Positions 1 through 7,617 of a stretch of DNA of 26,306 nucleotides are shown in pieces; position 1 is the first letter of the stretch; every line of letters begins with the position of its first letter. This DNA is from MGIIb-O5 sp036154155 (GTDB taxonomy: Archaea > Thermoplasmatota > Poseidoniia > Poseidoniales > Thalassarchaeaceae). Both the position numbers and the translations under genes were made by a program. The notes beneath the pieces were generated by a model that was given only the letters and a program-made list of their open reading frames with translations, was not told the origin of the DNA and did no database searches. Location: positions 1-26,306 of the forward strand of contig JAYZLP010000035.1 of NCBI GenBank assembly GCA_036154155.1. The letters are read 5' to 3'.

Positions 1-611
1 TGCACGAAAGGAATGTGGAAACCCTCGAGGTAGTTGTCAACGTACAGTGCCCAGTTGGCATCAATTTCGTATGATCTGTGCCGCGACTCATCGTGTTGGA
101 AGTCCTCAATTGGCATCCAACCTATACGCTCCTCGAGATGATCGAAAACTGAGTCAAACCTTGAAGGAGATGTGCCAGAGAAGACTAATCCCTTCCACTC
201 CTTAATTGGGAACTCTACGAGATCGTCCTTGTCGGACGGGAAGCCTTCCACCCCCTCGAACTCCGGCATATTCCTGAACCGCCCGTCAAGCCCGAATGTG
301 CGACCGTGGTAGCCACACCTGATTGAAGAGGAGTTGCTAGGCTCGGTAATGAGAATCATTCCTCTATGCGTGCAGACATTCGAAAGGCACCTCAATTTGT
401 CCGAGTCAGTTAGTGCCATGGCCTCCCCAACAATTCCTTCCATGTGATCTAGAGGAATTGATTTCACACCCTTCAATTGACTCATATGGGCCGCAAAGTG
501 CCAACACTCGTTGAATCCGGAAAGTATACTCTGGTGACTCTCCTCTTGAGTGTAGTACCTGGATGGCAGGGTCATAGACTTGGAGATGTCGGGGTCAATC
601 GGATGACTCAT
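1..611 (-). CDS. Rieske non-heme iron oxygenase, large subunit (3' part beyond window)
   Basis: This is the N-terminal 203 residues of an aromatic-ring-hydroxylating / choline-monooxygenase-like oxygenase; the C-terminus lies outside the window. The Rieske [2Fe-2S] ligands are visible as C80-T-H82 and C99-G-Y-H102. Near the cut end, the segment NWALYVDNYLEGFHIPF (about 187-202) is the start of the catalytic domain and holds the Asp/His part of the mononuclear iron site. Enzymes of this family use O2 and electrons from a reductase to hydroxylate or demethylate small organics such as quaternary amines or aromatics; the substrate cannot be read here. The ATG at 611 lies inside grpE, giving a 17-bp overlap, so the two genes are probably co-transcribed. 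No reductase gene is visible nearby. Confidence 0.85.
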   Translation of the reverse strand, partial: MSHPIDPDISKSMTLPSRYYTQEESHQSILSGFNECWHFAAHMSQLKGVKSIPLDHMEGIVGEAMALTDSDKLRCLSNVCTHRGMILITEPSNSSSIRCGYHGRTFGLDGRFRNMPEFEGVEGFPSDKDDLVEFPIKEWKGLVFSGTSPSRFDSVFDHLEERIGWMPIEDFQHDESRHRSYEIDANWALYVDNYLEGFHIPFV

Positions 612-1122
612 CCACGCTCGCCTCAGCCACAATTACTCTAGCGGCCCTAAGTACTCTTTCATGGAGCATATACCCCTCTTCCACCACCTCAACAACTCCT
701 CCCGGCTCGACTCCATCGATTGCTGGAACGGTCGCTATGGCTTCCATGCAAGTAGGATCGAAGACCTTTCCGACCGCGTCAATGTGAGTCACGCCCTCGG
801 AGTTTAGTGCGGTTCTAAAGCCCTCGAGAGTCATCTTCAAACCATCTAGGAAGGCATCCGATTTCGCATCATCAAAATTCGAGACCGCCTTCTCAAGGCT
901 ACCTATCAGTGGGAGTATTTTTCTCGAGAGGCTAGATGCCCCGTATTTGACAGCATCAGATTTGTCCCTGGCAGAACGCTGCCTGATATTGGCCATCTCA
1001 GCAGCAGAGTATTGCAACTCCTTCTCCAATCTGGAGATTTCTGCTTCCATTTTCTCTAGAGGGTCCTCGATTTCAGTTTGCTCCTCTGGCTCAGGGCCAC
1101 TGTCATCCCCCTCTTCGCCCAC
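595..1122 (-). CDS. grpE: GrpE nucleotide exchange factor of Hsp70 (DnaK)
   Basis: This 175-residue protein has GrpE architecture: an acidic N-terminal tail (1-22), a long coiled-coil helix (about 24-60), a helical-bundle region and a C-terminal beta-wing ending in the family motif GYMLHERVLRAARVIVA (about 149-165). GrpE is a homodimer that releases ADP from DnaK. The start codon is GTG at 1122, preceded by a purine-rich GGGGGCGAG stretch; the ATG at 1138 is out of frame. It follows ABCE1 after 38 bp and its 3' end overlaps the Rieske oxygenase start. dnaK and dnaJ, the usual partners, are not in this window. Archaea that carry the DnaK system acquired it from bacteria, so this gene is of bacterial ancestry (family knowledge). 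Confidence 0.93.
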   Translation of the reverse strand: MGEEGDDSGPEPEEQTEIEDPLEKMEAEISRLEKELQYSAAEMANIRQRSARDKSDAVKYGASSLSRKILPLIGSLEKAVSNFDDAKSDAFLDGLKMTLEGFRTALNSEGVTHIDAVGKVFDPTCMEAIATVPAIDGVEPGGVVEVVEEGYMLHERVLRAARVIVAEASVDESSD

Positions 1123-1160
1123 GCCAACTCGCCCCCATCCACATTCAATAATCCAATGGT

Positions 1161-2930
1161 TCAGTCTATGTAGAAATACTCCCCAGACGCCTTTTGATCC
1201 CTGTCCTTGACGCTCCCGGGCTTGTTTATGCGAGGCCTCTTTGACTCATGGTCGCGTCTGAAGGTGACTTCCACGTCGGACAGAAATCTGTTCATCCCCT
1301 TACGCAGGCTCAAAGGCCCCATCGCAAATCCGGACTTTCCGCCCTCTCCTTCGAAAACCAGTAGGGAGTCACTGACTATGTCGATGAAGTAGATGTCATG
1401 ATCAATCACCATTGCAGCCTTCTCATTGCTTTCCATAGTCCTTCTGATGGCCTTTGCTGCTTCCATCCTGGCATTCGCGTCCAAGTGAGCACTAGGTTCG
1501 TCCATCAAGTATAGGTCAGCTTCTTTGCCTAGGCATATCGCTATGCTGACGGCCTGCAGCTCCCCTCCCGAAAGCCGCTGGGCCTGTAATTCCAACATTT
1601 TGTCTACCTGTAGAGGTCTGATGACCTGGGTGTGGAATTCTCCAGATCTCCACTTCGCTCCGAGTTCGGTGTCGAGCCAATCCTGAACACTTCCTTCAAA
1701 GTCGGTGCTGACGTGTTGTGGTTTGTATGAAACATTGGCCTCCATTGTACACCAGCCCTCATCGGGCTCAATCTCCCCTGCAATCATCTTGACCATCGTC
1801 GACTTTCCTGTAGCGTTTGGCCCCACTACCCCTATCACTTCCGCAGAGCGAACTTCGCCCTGTCCAGTTTTCAGGTGAAAATCACCCAGTTTTTTCTCCA
1901 TGTCCCCCCATTTCAGAATTGGAACACCGATATCCTCGCCCCTGGTCCTCCCCCTGACAAATCGTATGGGCTTGTCTCTAATTCTGACATTTTCTTCAGG
2001 CAAGAAACCCTCGAGATATGCATTAATCGCAGTTCTGGTGGACCGCGGAGGAGTGAAGATCCCATATGCCGCCCTTTCGCCGTAAATGATGTGCAGGAGA
2101 TCGCATAGGACATCCAAAATTGCTAAATCGTGCTCTACCACTAGTACTCTCTTCCCCATGGATGCTAAATCCTGAATTATTCCCACCATACGCATCCTTT
2201 CGTATATGTCCAGGTATGAAGAAGGCTCATCGAAGAAGTAAACATCAGCCTCTTTCAGGATGGTGGCGCAAATTGCAACCCGTTGCAACTCGCCCCCCGA
2301 GAGGCCAGTCAACTCCCTTTCCAGAAGGTGATCAACGGCTATCTTCCTCGCACATTCCTCTAGCTCACCTCTGTCATCAACTCTCGATAGTAGGCCCCTT
2401 ACTTTGCCATCCCAAAGCTTTGGAAGCTTGTCGATGTACTGGGGCTTAACAGCGATACTGACTTCCCCCTCGGATACAAGCCCTAGGTAGTCCCTCAGTT
2501 CCCCCCTTGGGAAGGTAGATATCACATCGTCCCAGTCAGGAGGGGGATTCTGCCAATCTCCAAGGTTGGGCCTAACGGAACCCGATAGTAGGTTAATTGC
2601 AGTAGACTTGCCTATTCCATTGGGCCCAAGTATTCCTACAACAGATTCCTTCGCGGGAGTCGGGAGTCGAAATAGTCTGAATCCATTTAGGCTGTATCTG
2701 TGAGTCATGTCATGATCAAGCTCTTCTGGTAGATTGATGATTTTGACCGCATCCCCCGGGCACAATTTAGCCCTAGTGAAACACACAGGGCATGCCATCT
2801 CTAGAATCTTGAATTTATCGTCCTCAAGCTGGATGCATTCCCCGCCACACATCCCCGCATATTTCTGGAGATACATGTAAGCCGAACTATTGGGCTTACA
2901 CCTTTCATCCAGCAATACCGCTATCCTCAT
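1161..2930 (-). CDS. abce1: ABCE1 (RNase L inhibitor homologue) ribosome-recycling ATPase, with reduced Fe-S cysteine set
   Basis: A 589-residue twin-ATPase of the ABCE1/Rli1 family, which splits ribosomes into subunits after termination. NBD1 has Walker A GPNGIGKST (102-110), signature LSGGE (210-214) and Walker B FFDEP (232-236). NBD2 has GPNATGKST (370-378), LSGGE (453-457) and LMDEP (475-479). The family landmark IINLPEEL (about 64-71) follows the N-terminal domain. That domain normally holds eight cysteines for two [4Fe-4S] clusters, but only six are present (C11, C28, C32, C47, C50, C57) with altered spacing. Start: the frame stays open to 3089, inside the phytoene synthase gene, but ATG 2930 gives the family N-terminus MRIAV and has a strong ribosome site (AAGGAGGG) seven bases upstream. 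Located 67 bp after the phytoene synthase gene and 38 bp before grpE. Confidence 0.95.
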   Translation of the reverse strand: MRIAVLLDERCKPNSSAYMYLQKYAGMCGGECIQLEDDKFKILEMACPVCFTRAKLCPGDAVKIINLPEELDHDMTHRYSLNGFRLFRLPTPAKESVVGILGPNGIGKSTAINLLSGSVRPNLGDWQNPPPDWDDVISTFPRGELRDYLGLVSEGEVSIAVKPQYIDKLPKLWDGKVRGLLSRVDDRGELEECARKIAVDHLLERELTGLSGGELQRVAICATILKEADVYFFDEPSSYLDIYERMRMVGIIQDLASMGKRVLVVEHDLAILDVLCDLLHIIYGERAAYGIFTPPRSTRTAINAYLEGFLPEENVRIRDKPIRFVRGRTRGEDIGVPILKWGDMEKKLGDFHLKTGQGEVRSAEVIGVVGPNATGKSTMVKMIAGEIEPDEGWCTMEANVSYKPQHVSTDFEGSVQDWLDTELGAKWRSGEFHTQVIRPLQVDKMLELQAQRLSGGELQAVSIAICLGKEADLYLMDEPSAHLDANARMEAAKAIRRTMESNEKAAMVIDHDIYFIDIVSDSLLVFEGEGGKSGFAMGPLSLRKGMNRFLSDVEVTFRRDHESKRPRINKPGSVKDRDQKASGEYFYID

Positions 2931-2936
2931 GTCTTT

Positions 2937-2944
2937 CCCTCCTT
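2937..2944 (-). promoter_or_regulatory. Ribosome binding site deciding the ABCE1 start
   Basis: On the minus strand this reads AAGGAGGG, complementary to the 16S rRNA 3' end, and lies six bases before the ATG at 2930. It supports this start over the in-frame upstream extension. It also shows that genes inside operons here can use Shine-Dalgarno initiation, whereas several first genes appear leaderless. Confidence 0.75.
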
Positions 2945-2997
2945 GCAATCCGCTCAATACTTCTTCTGTGTTTCTCGCCGTTGGCGGCTCTTTGTGC

Positions 2998-4323
2998 TCA
3001 TACCGCCAAGAAGCGGTATCTCGCGTAAACATAGCCCGCAAGGGCGATCTTCTCCGACTTGGAAAGCTGAATTCTTTCAGTGAAAACATCCCCGCCCCTC
3101 TTCTTTATCTTGGCCATAATCGATTCGTAGAATTTCGCCATGGCTGCAGGAGAGTATCTAGAAGCCTTGTCCAACATCGGAAGTAGCCTAAAGGCCCTAT
3201 CCCTGTACCTATCGGCCTGTTCAATGAAATCTTCCACAAATGGCTTCCACCCAGGATGAGAAACCACAGATCCGCTGTTTAGGATGTCTTCAGGAGTGAT
3301 GCCAAATCTCCCTAGGTCCTCCACTGGGAGGTATATTCTGTTTCTAGCAGCATCCTCAGCAACATCTCTGAGGATATTCGTAAGTTGCATGTAAATGCCC
3401 CAGGCTTCCGCATATTCCCTAGCCATTGGATCGTCGTATCCATAAATTTCTATGCACACTAAACCAACAGTTGAGGCCACACGATAGCAGTATGAGTAGA
3501 GCTCTTCGAAGGTCTCGTACCTGTTCCTGTGGAAGTCGTCCTCCATTCCGCTAATCATGTCGTCAAGTGATTGCCGGTGTATTCCAAATTTTAGTACGGT
3601 GTCCTTCAGAGCAATGAAAATCGGGTCAGTTGAGGTCACGTCCTCATACGCCGTCGAGAGTTTCTTCCTGTAGTAGAAAAGTTGCGACATTTTGTCGTTG
3701 TAGGATGACCTGTCAACAACCGGGTCTCCACTAGTTAGCCGCTCGATCCTTTCCCTGTAGTCCTTCGATTCCGGATCGTCAGAGGAACCTCCTGGAAAAT
3801 GATCCACATAGTCGCCATCGGCAATGTCATCGGCCCTTCTGCAAAACGCGTAATATGCACAAATAGACCTCCTCTGCAGGTCTGGGAGGTACTTGAAAGA
3901 GTGATAGAAATTTCCAGCCTCCCTTCTAGTCAACTCCTCGCAGTAATCATAAGCAGTATCTATGATGCTCTGAGGGACCTCAGATTCCGACCAAATTGCG
4001 GCATCTACGTGGGCAAAGGGGTTGACCAACTCTCCCCTGGGGCCTATGACCCCCATGAAAATCGCCCCCTCTCTGACCGCCTCAATCGCCGTGATGCTGA
4101 TCGCTCTAGCCGCTTCTCGGGTAATTCCGACGGTTCTGCGAACCTTCTCTATGCTCCGTGCCTCGACGTCAGCCTCGATTATCGAAACGCTTCGCTCGGT
4201 AACCAATCCCAACGGTCGAACGCTGTCCGGCGCTTGAGTTTCAGTCATACCTCTTCGCTCTGAGCGCCAAAGGCCTGCTCTTGAACCTCTCCCCATTTTG
4301 GGCCAACAATCATTCGAGCCCAT
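2998..4323 (-). CDS. crtB: Phytoene-synthase-like head-to-head prenyl transferase with N-terminal extension
   Basis: The protein has 441 residues. From about residue 121 it is a squalene/phytoene synthase family enzyme: YDYCEEL at the domain start, CRRADDIADGD with the first Asp-rich motif (DDIAD, 165-169), and NILRDVAEDAARNRIYLP with the second (DVAED, 320-324). These bind the Mg2+-diphosphates of two prenyl substrates. The CRRADDIADG form and domain length are most like phytoene synthase (two GGPP to phytoene, the first carotenoid step), which would feed carotenoid or retinal synthesis. About 100-120 residues precede the catalytic domain, which is unusual; I recognise no known domain there. 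The start is uncertain: ATG 4323 (9 bp after the upstream gene) or ATG 4248. Product specificity (C40 or C30) cannot be settled from sequence alone. Confidence 0.85.
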   Translation of the reverse strand: MGSNDCWPKMGRGSRAGLWRSERRGMTETQAPDSVRPLGLVTERSVSIIEADVEARSIEKVRRTVGITREAARAISITAIEAVREGAIFMGVIGPRGELVNPFAHVDAAIWSESEVPQSIIDTAYDYCEELTRREAGNFYHSFKYLPDLQRRSICAYYAFCRRADDIADGDYVDHFPGGSSDDPESKDYRERIERLTSGDPVVDRSSYNDKMSQLFYYRKKLSTAYEDVTSTDPIFIALKDTVLKFGIHRQSLDDMISGMEDDFHRNRYETFEELYSYCYRVASTVGLVCIEIYGYDDPMAREYAEAWGIYMQLTNILRDVAEDAARNRIYLPVEDLGRFGITPEDILNSGSVVSHPGWKPFVEDFIEQADRYRDRAFRLLPMLDKASRYSPAAMAKFYESIMAKIKKRGGDVFTERIQLSKSEKIALAGYVYARYRFLAV

Positions 4324-4332
4324 AGGGCTCGT

Positions 4333-5340
4333 TTACCGCCTCTCTGAGTTGAGTAGTCTTGAGCAACTCCTCTTGGAAGCCAAAGAAAGCATGACCTTCC
4401 TTGTTATTTCCTTGATTTCGTCTCTGGAAATCTTGACTCTATTTTCCCCATCTAGTACGTTGCTGCTTCGTAGTAGTGTCATTGTCCTCTGGGCTATGAT
4501 GACAGGTAGCATACAAGCGCCCCTCAGTCTGAACTGGGAATAGGGAAGCATTTCGATGTACTCTATGGCTGCATCTAGGTGTTCCGATGTTTTGTCTAGG
4601 AGGTGGTCAAAGAGCTCCCTAAAAGCACTCATGTTTTCTGGATTATTGAGGTCATCAGGGGTTAGGCCATGGCTCTCCAAATCGTCCAGTGGGATGTAAC
4701 ATCTGCCCAAACCAAGGTCCTCGGGAATGTCTCTGAGTATGTTGATCAGCTGAAGTGCCTTGCCGAATCGCACGCCCCTCTCGAAGAGTAAGCCCTCTGT
4801 TCCCTCGTCAACCTTGAATTGATGTTCAAGCGTAATACTCGTCCAGAATTCCCCAACACTCCCTGCGACCCTGTAGGCATAATCATCCAGTTCGCCATAG
4901 TTGCTCAAGGCCGTAATACCATCTCCCATTCCCGCTCCGAATCTCTCCAAGTCCAGGCTCTGCCCACTCACTATCACGGCCAAGCAGGATCTGACTATCC
5001 TCCGATCAGTCTCGGGCAGTTCTGATAGTAATCCTACGACCTCATCGGACCTGAGTAGTAACTTTGCTTCTGCAGGGTTTGTCTGCGACTCCGAGAGCTC
5101 TGCCATGTCCGGCATTGATTCAGAAAGTCCCTGTGCCCTATCGTTGTAAGATTTCAAAGTCTCAAGCAAATCTTCTGTCGACCCTTCACTTGAGTCCGCG
5201 ATTGTGTCAGCAATCCTGGCTAACAAGTAGAGAAGTCCTATCTGCTTTCGCACCCCCGATGGAAGCTTGCTAAGTGTAAGGTAAAACGATCTGGAAGTAC
5301 CCTCTAGGAGCTGGTCTATGGATGGCCCTAGTTCTCCCAT
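4333..5340 (-). CDS. Squalene-synthase-like head-to-head prenyl transferase
   Basis: A 335-residue second member of the squalene/phytoene synthase family, clearly diverged from its neighbour. The two Asp-rich motifs are RIADTIADS (DTIAD, 45-49) and NILRDIPEDLGLGRCYIP (DIPED, 204-208). The segment DDYAYRVAGSVGEFW (about 152-166) resembles the YxxxVAGxVG stretch of farnesyl-diphosphate farnesyltransferases, so condensation of two FPP to squalene is the best guess. Archaea use squalene and derivatives as membrane apolar lipids. The ATG at 5340 has a GAGGAG ribosome site (5346-5351) at good spacing. The gene lies 38 bp after sucD and 9 bp before the phytoene-synthase-like gene, so the two prenyl synthases are almost certainly co-transcribed. 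A C40 product is not excluded. Confidence 0.85.
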   Translation of the reverse strand: MGELGPSIDQLLEGTSRSFYLTLSKLPSGVRKQIGLLYLLARIADTIADSSEGSTEDLLETLKSYNDRAQGLSESMPDMAELSESQTNPAEAKLLLRSDEVVGLLSELPETDRRIVRSCLAVIVSGQSLDLERFGAGMGDGITALSNYGELDDYAYRVAGSVGEFWTSITLEHQFKVDEGTEGLLFERGVRFGKALQLINILRDIPEDLGLGRCYIPLDDLESHGLTPDDLNNPENMSAFRELFDHLLDKTSEHLDAAIEYIEMLPYSQFRLRGACMLPVIIAQRTMTLLRSSNVLDGENRVKISRDEIKEITRKVMLSLASKRSCSRLLNSERR

Positions 5341-5378
5341 ATGAGCTCCTCGATAACCCTCGCTCGGGCACCATGCAT

Positions 5379-6305
5379 CTAAGACTCTCGCAATCCAGCG
5401 TCTACAAGGGCCCTAACTAGTACTTTGCCAATTTCCGACGGATCTCTTGCCACATATATGCCAGCTTCCTCGAAAGCAGCGAACTTCTCAGCTGCGGTCC
5501 CCTTCCCACCAGAAATTATCGCCCCCGCGTGCCCCATCCTCTTACCGGGTGGAGCGGTGGAGCCGGCAACGAATCCAACCACGGGCTTCGTCATGTTTGC
5601 AGCTACCCATTCTGCCGCCTCTTCTTCCGCTGAACCGCCTATTTCACCAATCATCACAACAGCCGCGGTTTCCGGATCCCTCTCGAATGCAGAAAGGCAA
5701 TCTATGAATCCAGTGCCATTAACTGGGTCCCCGCCGATTCCAACACAGGTCGTTTGCCCCTCATTAACACTCATCGTCTGAGCCACGGCCTCATAGGTCA
5801 GAGTTCCAGACTTAGAGACTATTCCGATTCTCCCTTTTTCGTGTATGAATGCAGGCATTATGCCTACTTTGCAGCCTCCCTCTTCGCCCGGGGAAATAAT
5901 CCCGGGGCAGTTGGGCCCTATCAGCCTAACATCCGGACAAGATTCGACAATTGCAACTGCCCTGACCATGTCGAGAGTAGGTATTCCTTCCGTGATACAT
6001 ACAATCAGGCCACCTCCTGCTGACTGGAATGATTCTGCAGCGTCTACAATCGCACCAGCTGCGAACTTCGCCGGGACGTAGATTACGCTAACATCCGCGC
6101 CAGTTTCGGATATCGCCTCTGACATTGAGTTGAAGACGGGCACTTTCAATCCCTCGAGGTCCACGGTCTGGCCGCCCTTGCCCGGCGTCACACCTCCTAC
6201 CACCTTGGTATTGTACCTGGACATCCTGACGCCGTGGAATGTCCCCTGGCGCCCTGTGATGCCCTGTATCAGGACCTTACTATCATCATTGATCCATATT
6301 GACAT
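5379..6305 (-). CDS. sucD: Succinyl-CoA ligase (ADP/GDP-forming), alpha subunit
   Basis: A 308-residue alpha subunit of succinyl-CoA synthetase, which interconverts succinyl-CoA + NDP + Pi with succinate + CoA + NTP in the citric acid cycle. The N-terminal CoA-binding Rossmann domain shows IQGITGRQGTFH (13-24) and GGVTPGKGG (37-45). The C-terminal ligase domain has GPNCPGIISPGE (130-141) and the phosphohistidine motif MGHAGAIISGGKGTA, in which H259 is the phosphorylated residue. Length is normal for the family. Its ATG overlaps the sucC stop by one base (TGATG), indicating translational coupling of the two subunits. Confidence 0.97.
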   Translation of the reverse strand: MSIWINDDSKVLIQGITGRQGTFHGVRMSRYNTKVVGGVTPGKGGQTVDLEGLKVPVFNSMSEAISETGADVSVIYVPAKFAAGAIVDAAESFQSAGGGLIVCITEGIPTLDMVRAVAIVESCPDVRLIGPNCPGIISPGEEGGCKVGIMPAFIHEKGRIGIVSKSGTLTYEAVAQTMSVNEGQTTCVGIGGDPVNGTGFIDCLSAFERDPETAAVVMIGEIGGSAEEEAAEWVAANMTKPVVGFVAGSTAPPGKRMGHAGAIISGGKGTAAEKFAAFEEAGIYVARDPSEIGKVLVRALVDAGLRES

Positions 6306-7513
6306 CAGTTATTTCCCCCAATAAGCTCCACTATCTTACGAGCCCCCTCGGACAGTGTGCTAGTGGTGTGCACAGCCATCCCACTCCCATCAAGCACCGC
6401 CTTTCCTTCAGCATGATTCGTACCTGAGAATCTCACCACCAGTGGCACATTAAGGCCAACTTCCTCAGAGGCCTCGATAACACTCCTAGCAACCATGTCG
6501 CATCGGATAATCCCGCCGAAGATATTCACTAGGATTCCCTCCACGCTCGAGTCCTCAAGAATAATCTCAAATGCCGCGGTAATCGACTCCTTGGTAGCCC
6601 CTCCCCCTATGTCTAGGAAGTTTGCTGGCTCCCCTCCATAGAGCTTGATCACATCCATGGAGGCCATTGCTAGGCCGGCCCCATTGACCAGACAACCTAT
6701 GTTCCCGTCAAGCTTCACGTATGAAAGCCCCAACTCATGGGCCCGAATCTCGACCTCCTCCTCCTCGGAGACGTCTCTCAGGTCTTCCCTCCATGGGTGT
6801 CTGAAGTCAGCATTATCATCGAAACTTACCTTGGCATCTAAGGCGACCATGCTCCCATCCTCGGTCTTGACTAGTGGATTAATTTCAATCATCGAGCAGT
6901 CCCTTTCAATGAATAAATCGTAAAGCGAGACTAGCATCCCAACCATTTCCCCTGATGAGTCTCCTGTCAGGCCCAAGGAAGACGCCAGTCCAGAGGCGTC
7001 TTCTTCGCTTATTCCATTCATGGGGTCAGCCCAAATTTTATGAATCGCTTCAGGGGTTTTCTCGGCGACTTCTTCGATGTCCATTCCCCCTTCCGTGGAC
7101 GCCATGAAGAGGACCGATTTCGAATCCCTGTCGACAAGTACCGCAAGATAGTACTCGTGTTCTATGGAACATCCCGATTCTACGTACATGTTGCTGACTA
7201 TCTTGCCCTCCGGGCCTGTCTGCTTGGTGACGAGCAGGTTTCCCGAGATGTTCTTCGCATATTCTCCAACCTCGTCCCTCGAGAACGCGATCTTTACGCC
7301 CCCTTGCATAACCTCCTCGCCTGAGGCCGGATCGAACAGCGTGCCCTTTCCCCTCCCTCCTGCGTGGATTTGACTCTTCACGGCTACCACGGCCGAACCC
7401 AGTGAGTCGTAAGCCGAGAGCGCCTCCTCGACACTAGTACAGTGCACTCCGTCCTGGACCTTTATGCCAGACTCTCGAAACATTGCCTTAGCCTGGTACT
7501 CGTGGATGTTCAT
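6305..7513 (-). CDS. sucC: Succinyl-CoA ligase (ADP/GDP-forming), beta subunit
   Basis: A 402-residue beta subunit. It begins with MNIHEYQAKAMF, the typical ATP-grasp N-terminus that folds over the alpha subunit, followed by KSQIHAGGRGKG (about 46-57) for nucleotide binding. The CoA-ligase half has NGAGLAMASMD, NFLDIGGGA and FGGIIRCD. The frame is open upstream to ATG 7558, but the family N-terminus and a purine-rich GGATGGGG before 7513 favour the start given. This is the first gene of the minus-strand run. No clear TATA element is visible at the expected distance in the 104-bp divergent spacer. Confidence 0.96.
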   Translation of the reverse strand: MNIHEYQAKAMFRESGIKVQDGVHCTSVEEALSAYDSLGSAVVAVKSQIHAGGRGKGTLFDPASGEEVMQGGVKIAFSRDEVGEYAKNISGNLLVTKQTGPEGKIVSNMYVESGCSIEHEYYLAVLVDRDSKSVLFMASTEGGMDIEEVAEKTPEAIHKIWADPMNGISEEDASGLASSLGLTGDSSGEMVGMLVSLYDLFIERDCSMIEINPLVKTEDGSMVALDAKVSFDDNADFRHPWREDLRDVSEEEEVEIRAHELGLSYVKLDGNIGCLVNGAGLAMASMDVIKLYGGEPANFLDIGGGATKESITAAFEIILEDSSVEGILVNIFGGIIRCDMVARSVIEASEEVGLNVPLVVRFSGTNHAEGKAVLDGSGMAVHTTSTLSEGARKIVELIGGNN

Positions 7514-7617
7514 GTTAACGCCCCATCCACTCGCAACCCGTCTTTGAAGGATGCGCAAGAGCTCCCAGCCTCACTGGGACGCGAAGCGCTCAAACCAACC
7601 TCCTGTCACGCCTAGCC
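7514..7617. other. Divergent spacer between sucC and the nucleotidyltransferase, with a small inverted repeat
   Basis: These 104 bp separate two divergent genes and must hold both promoters, although no clear TATA-like element is visible. The one structured element is a short inverted repeat at 7563-7579: TCCCAG, a five-base loop, then CTGGGA. It could be a binding site or a chance hairpin. Confidence 0.35.

Noticed and set aside
2931..3089. N-terminal 53-residue extension of ABCE1
   Set aside because: It overlaps the end of the phytoene synthase gene, matches no ABCE1 and precedes a strong ribosome binding site just before the family start MRIAV.
7563..7579. Inverted repeat TCCCAG...CTGGGA as a transcription terminator
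   Set aside because: It lies between divergent genes, so no transcript ends there, and there is no T-run.
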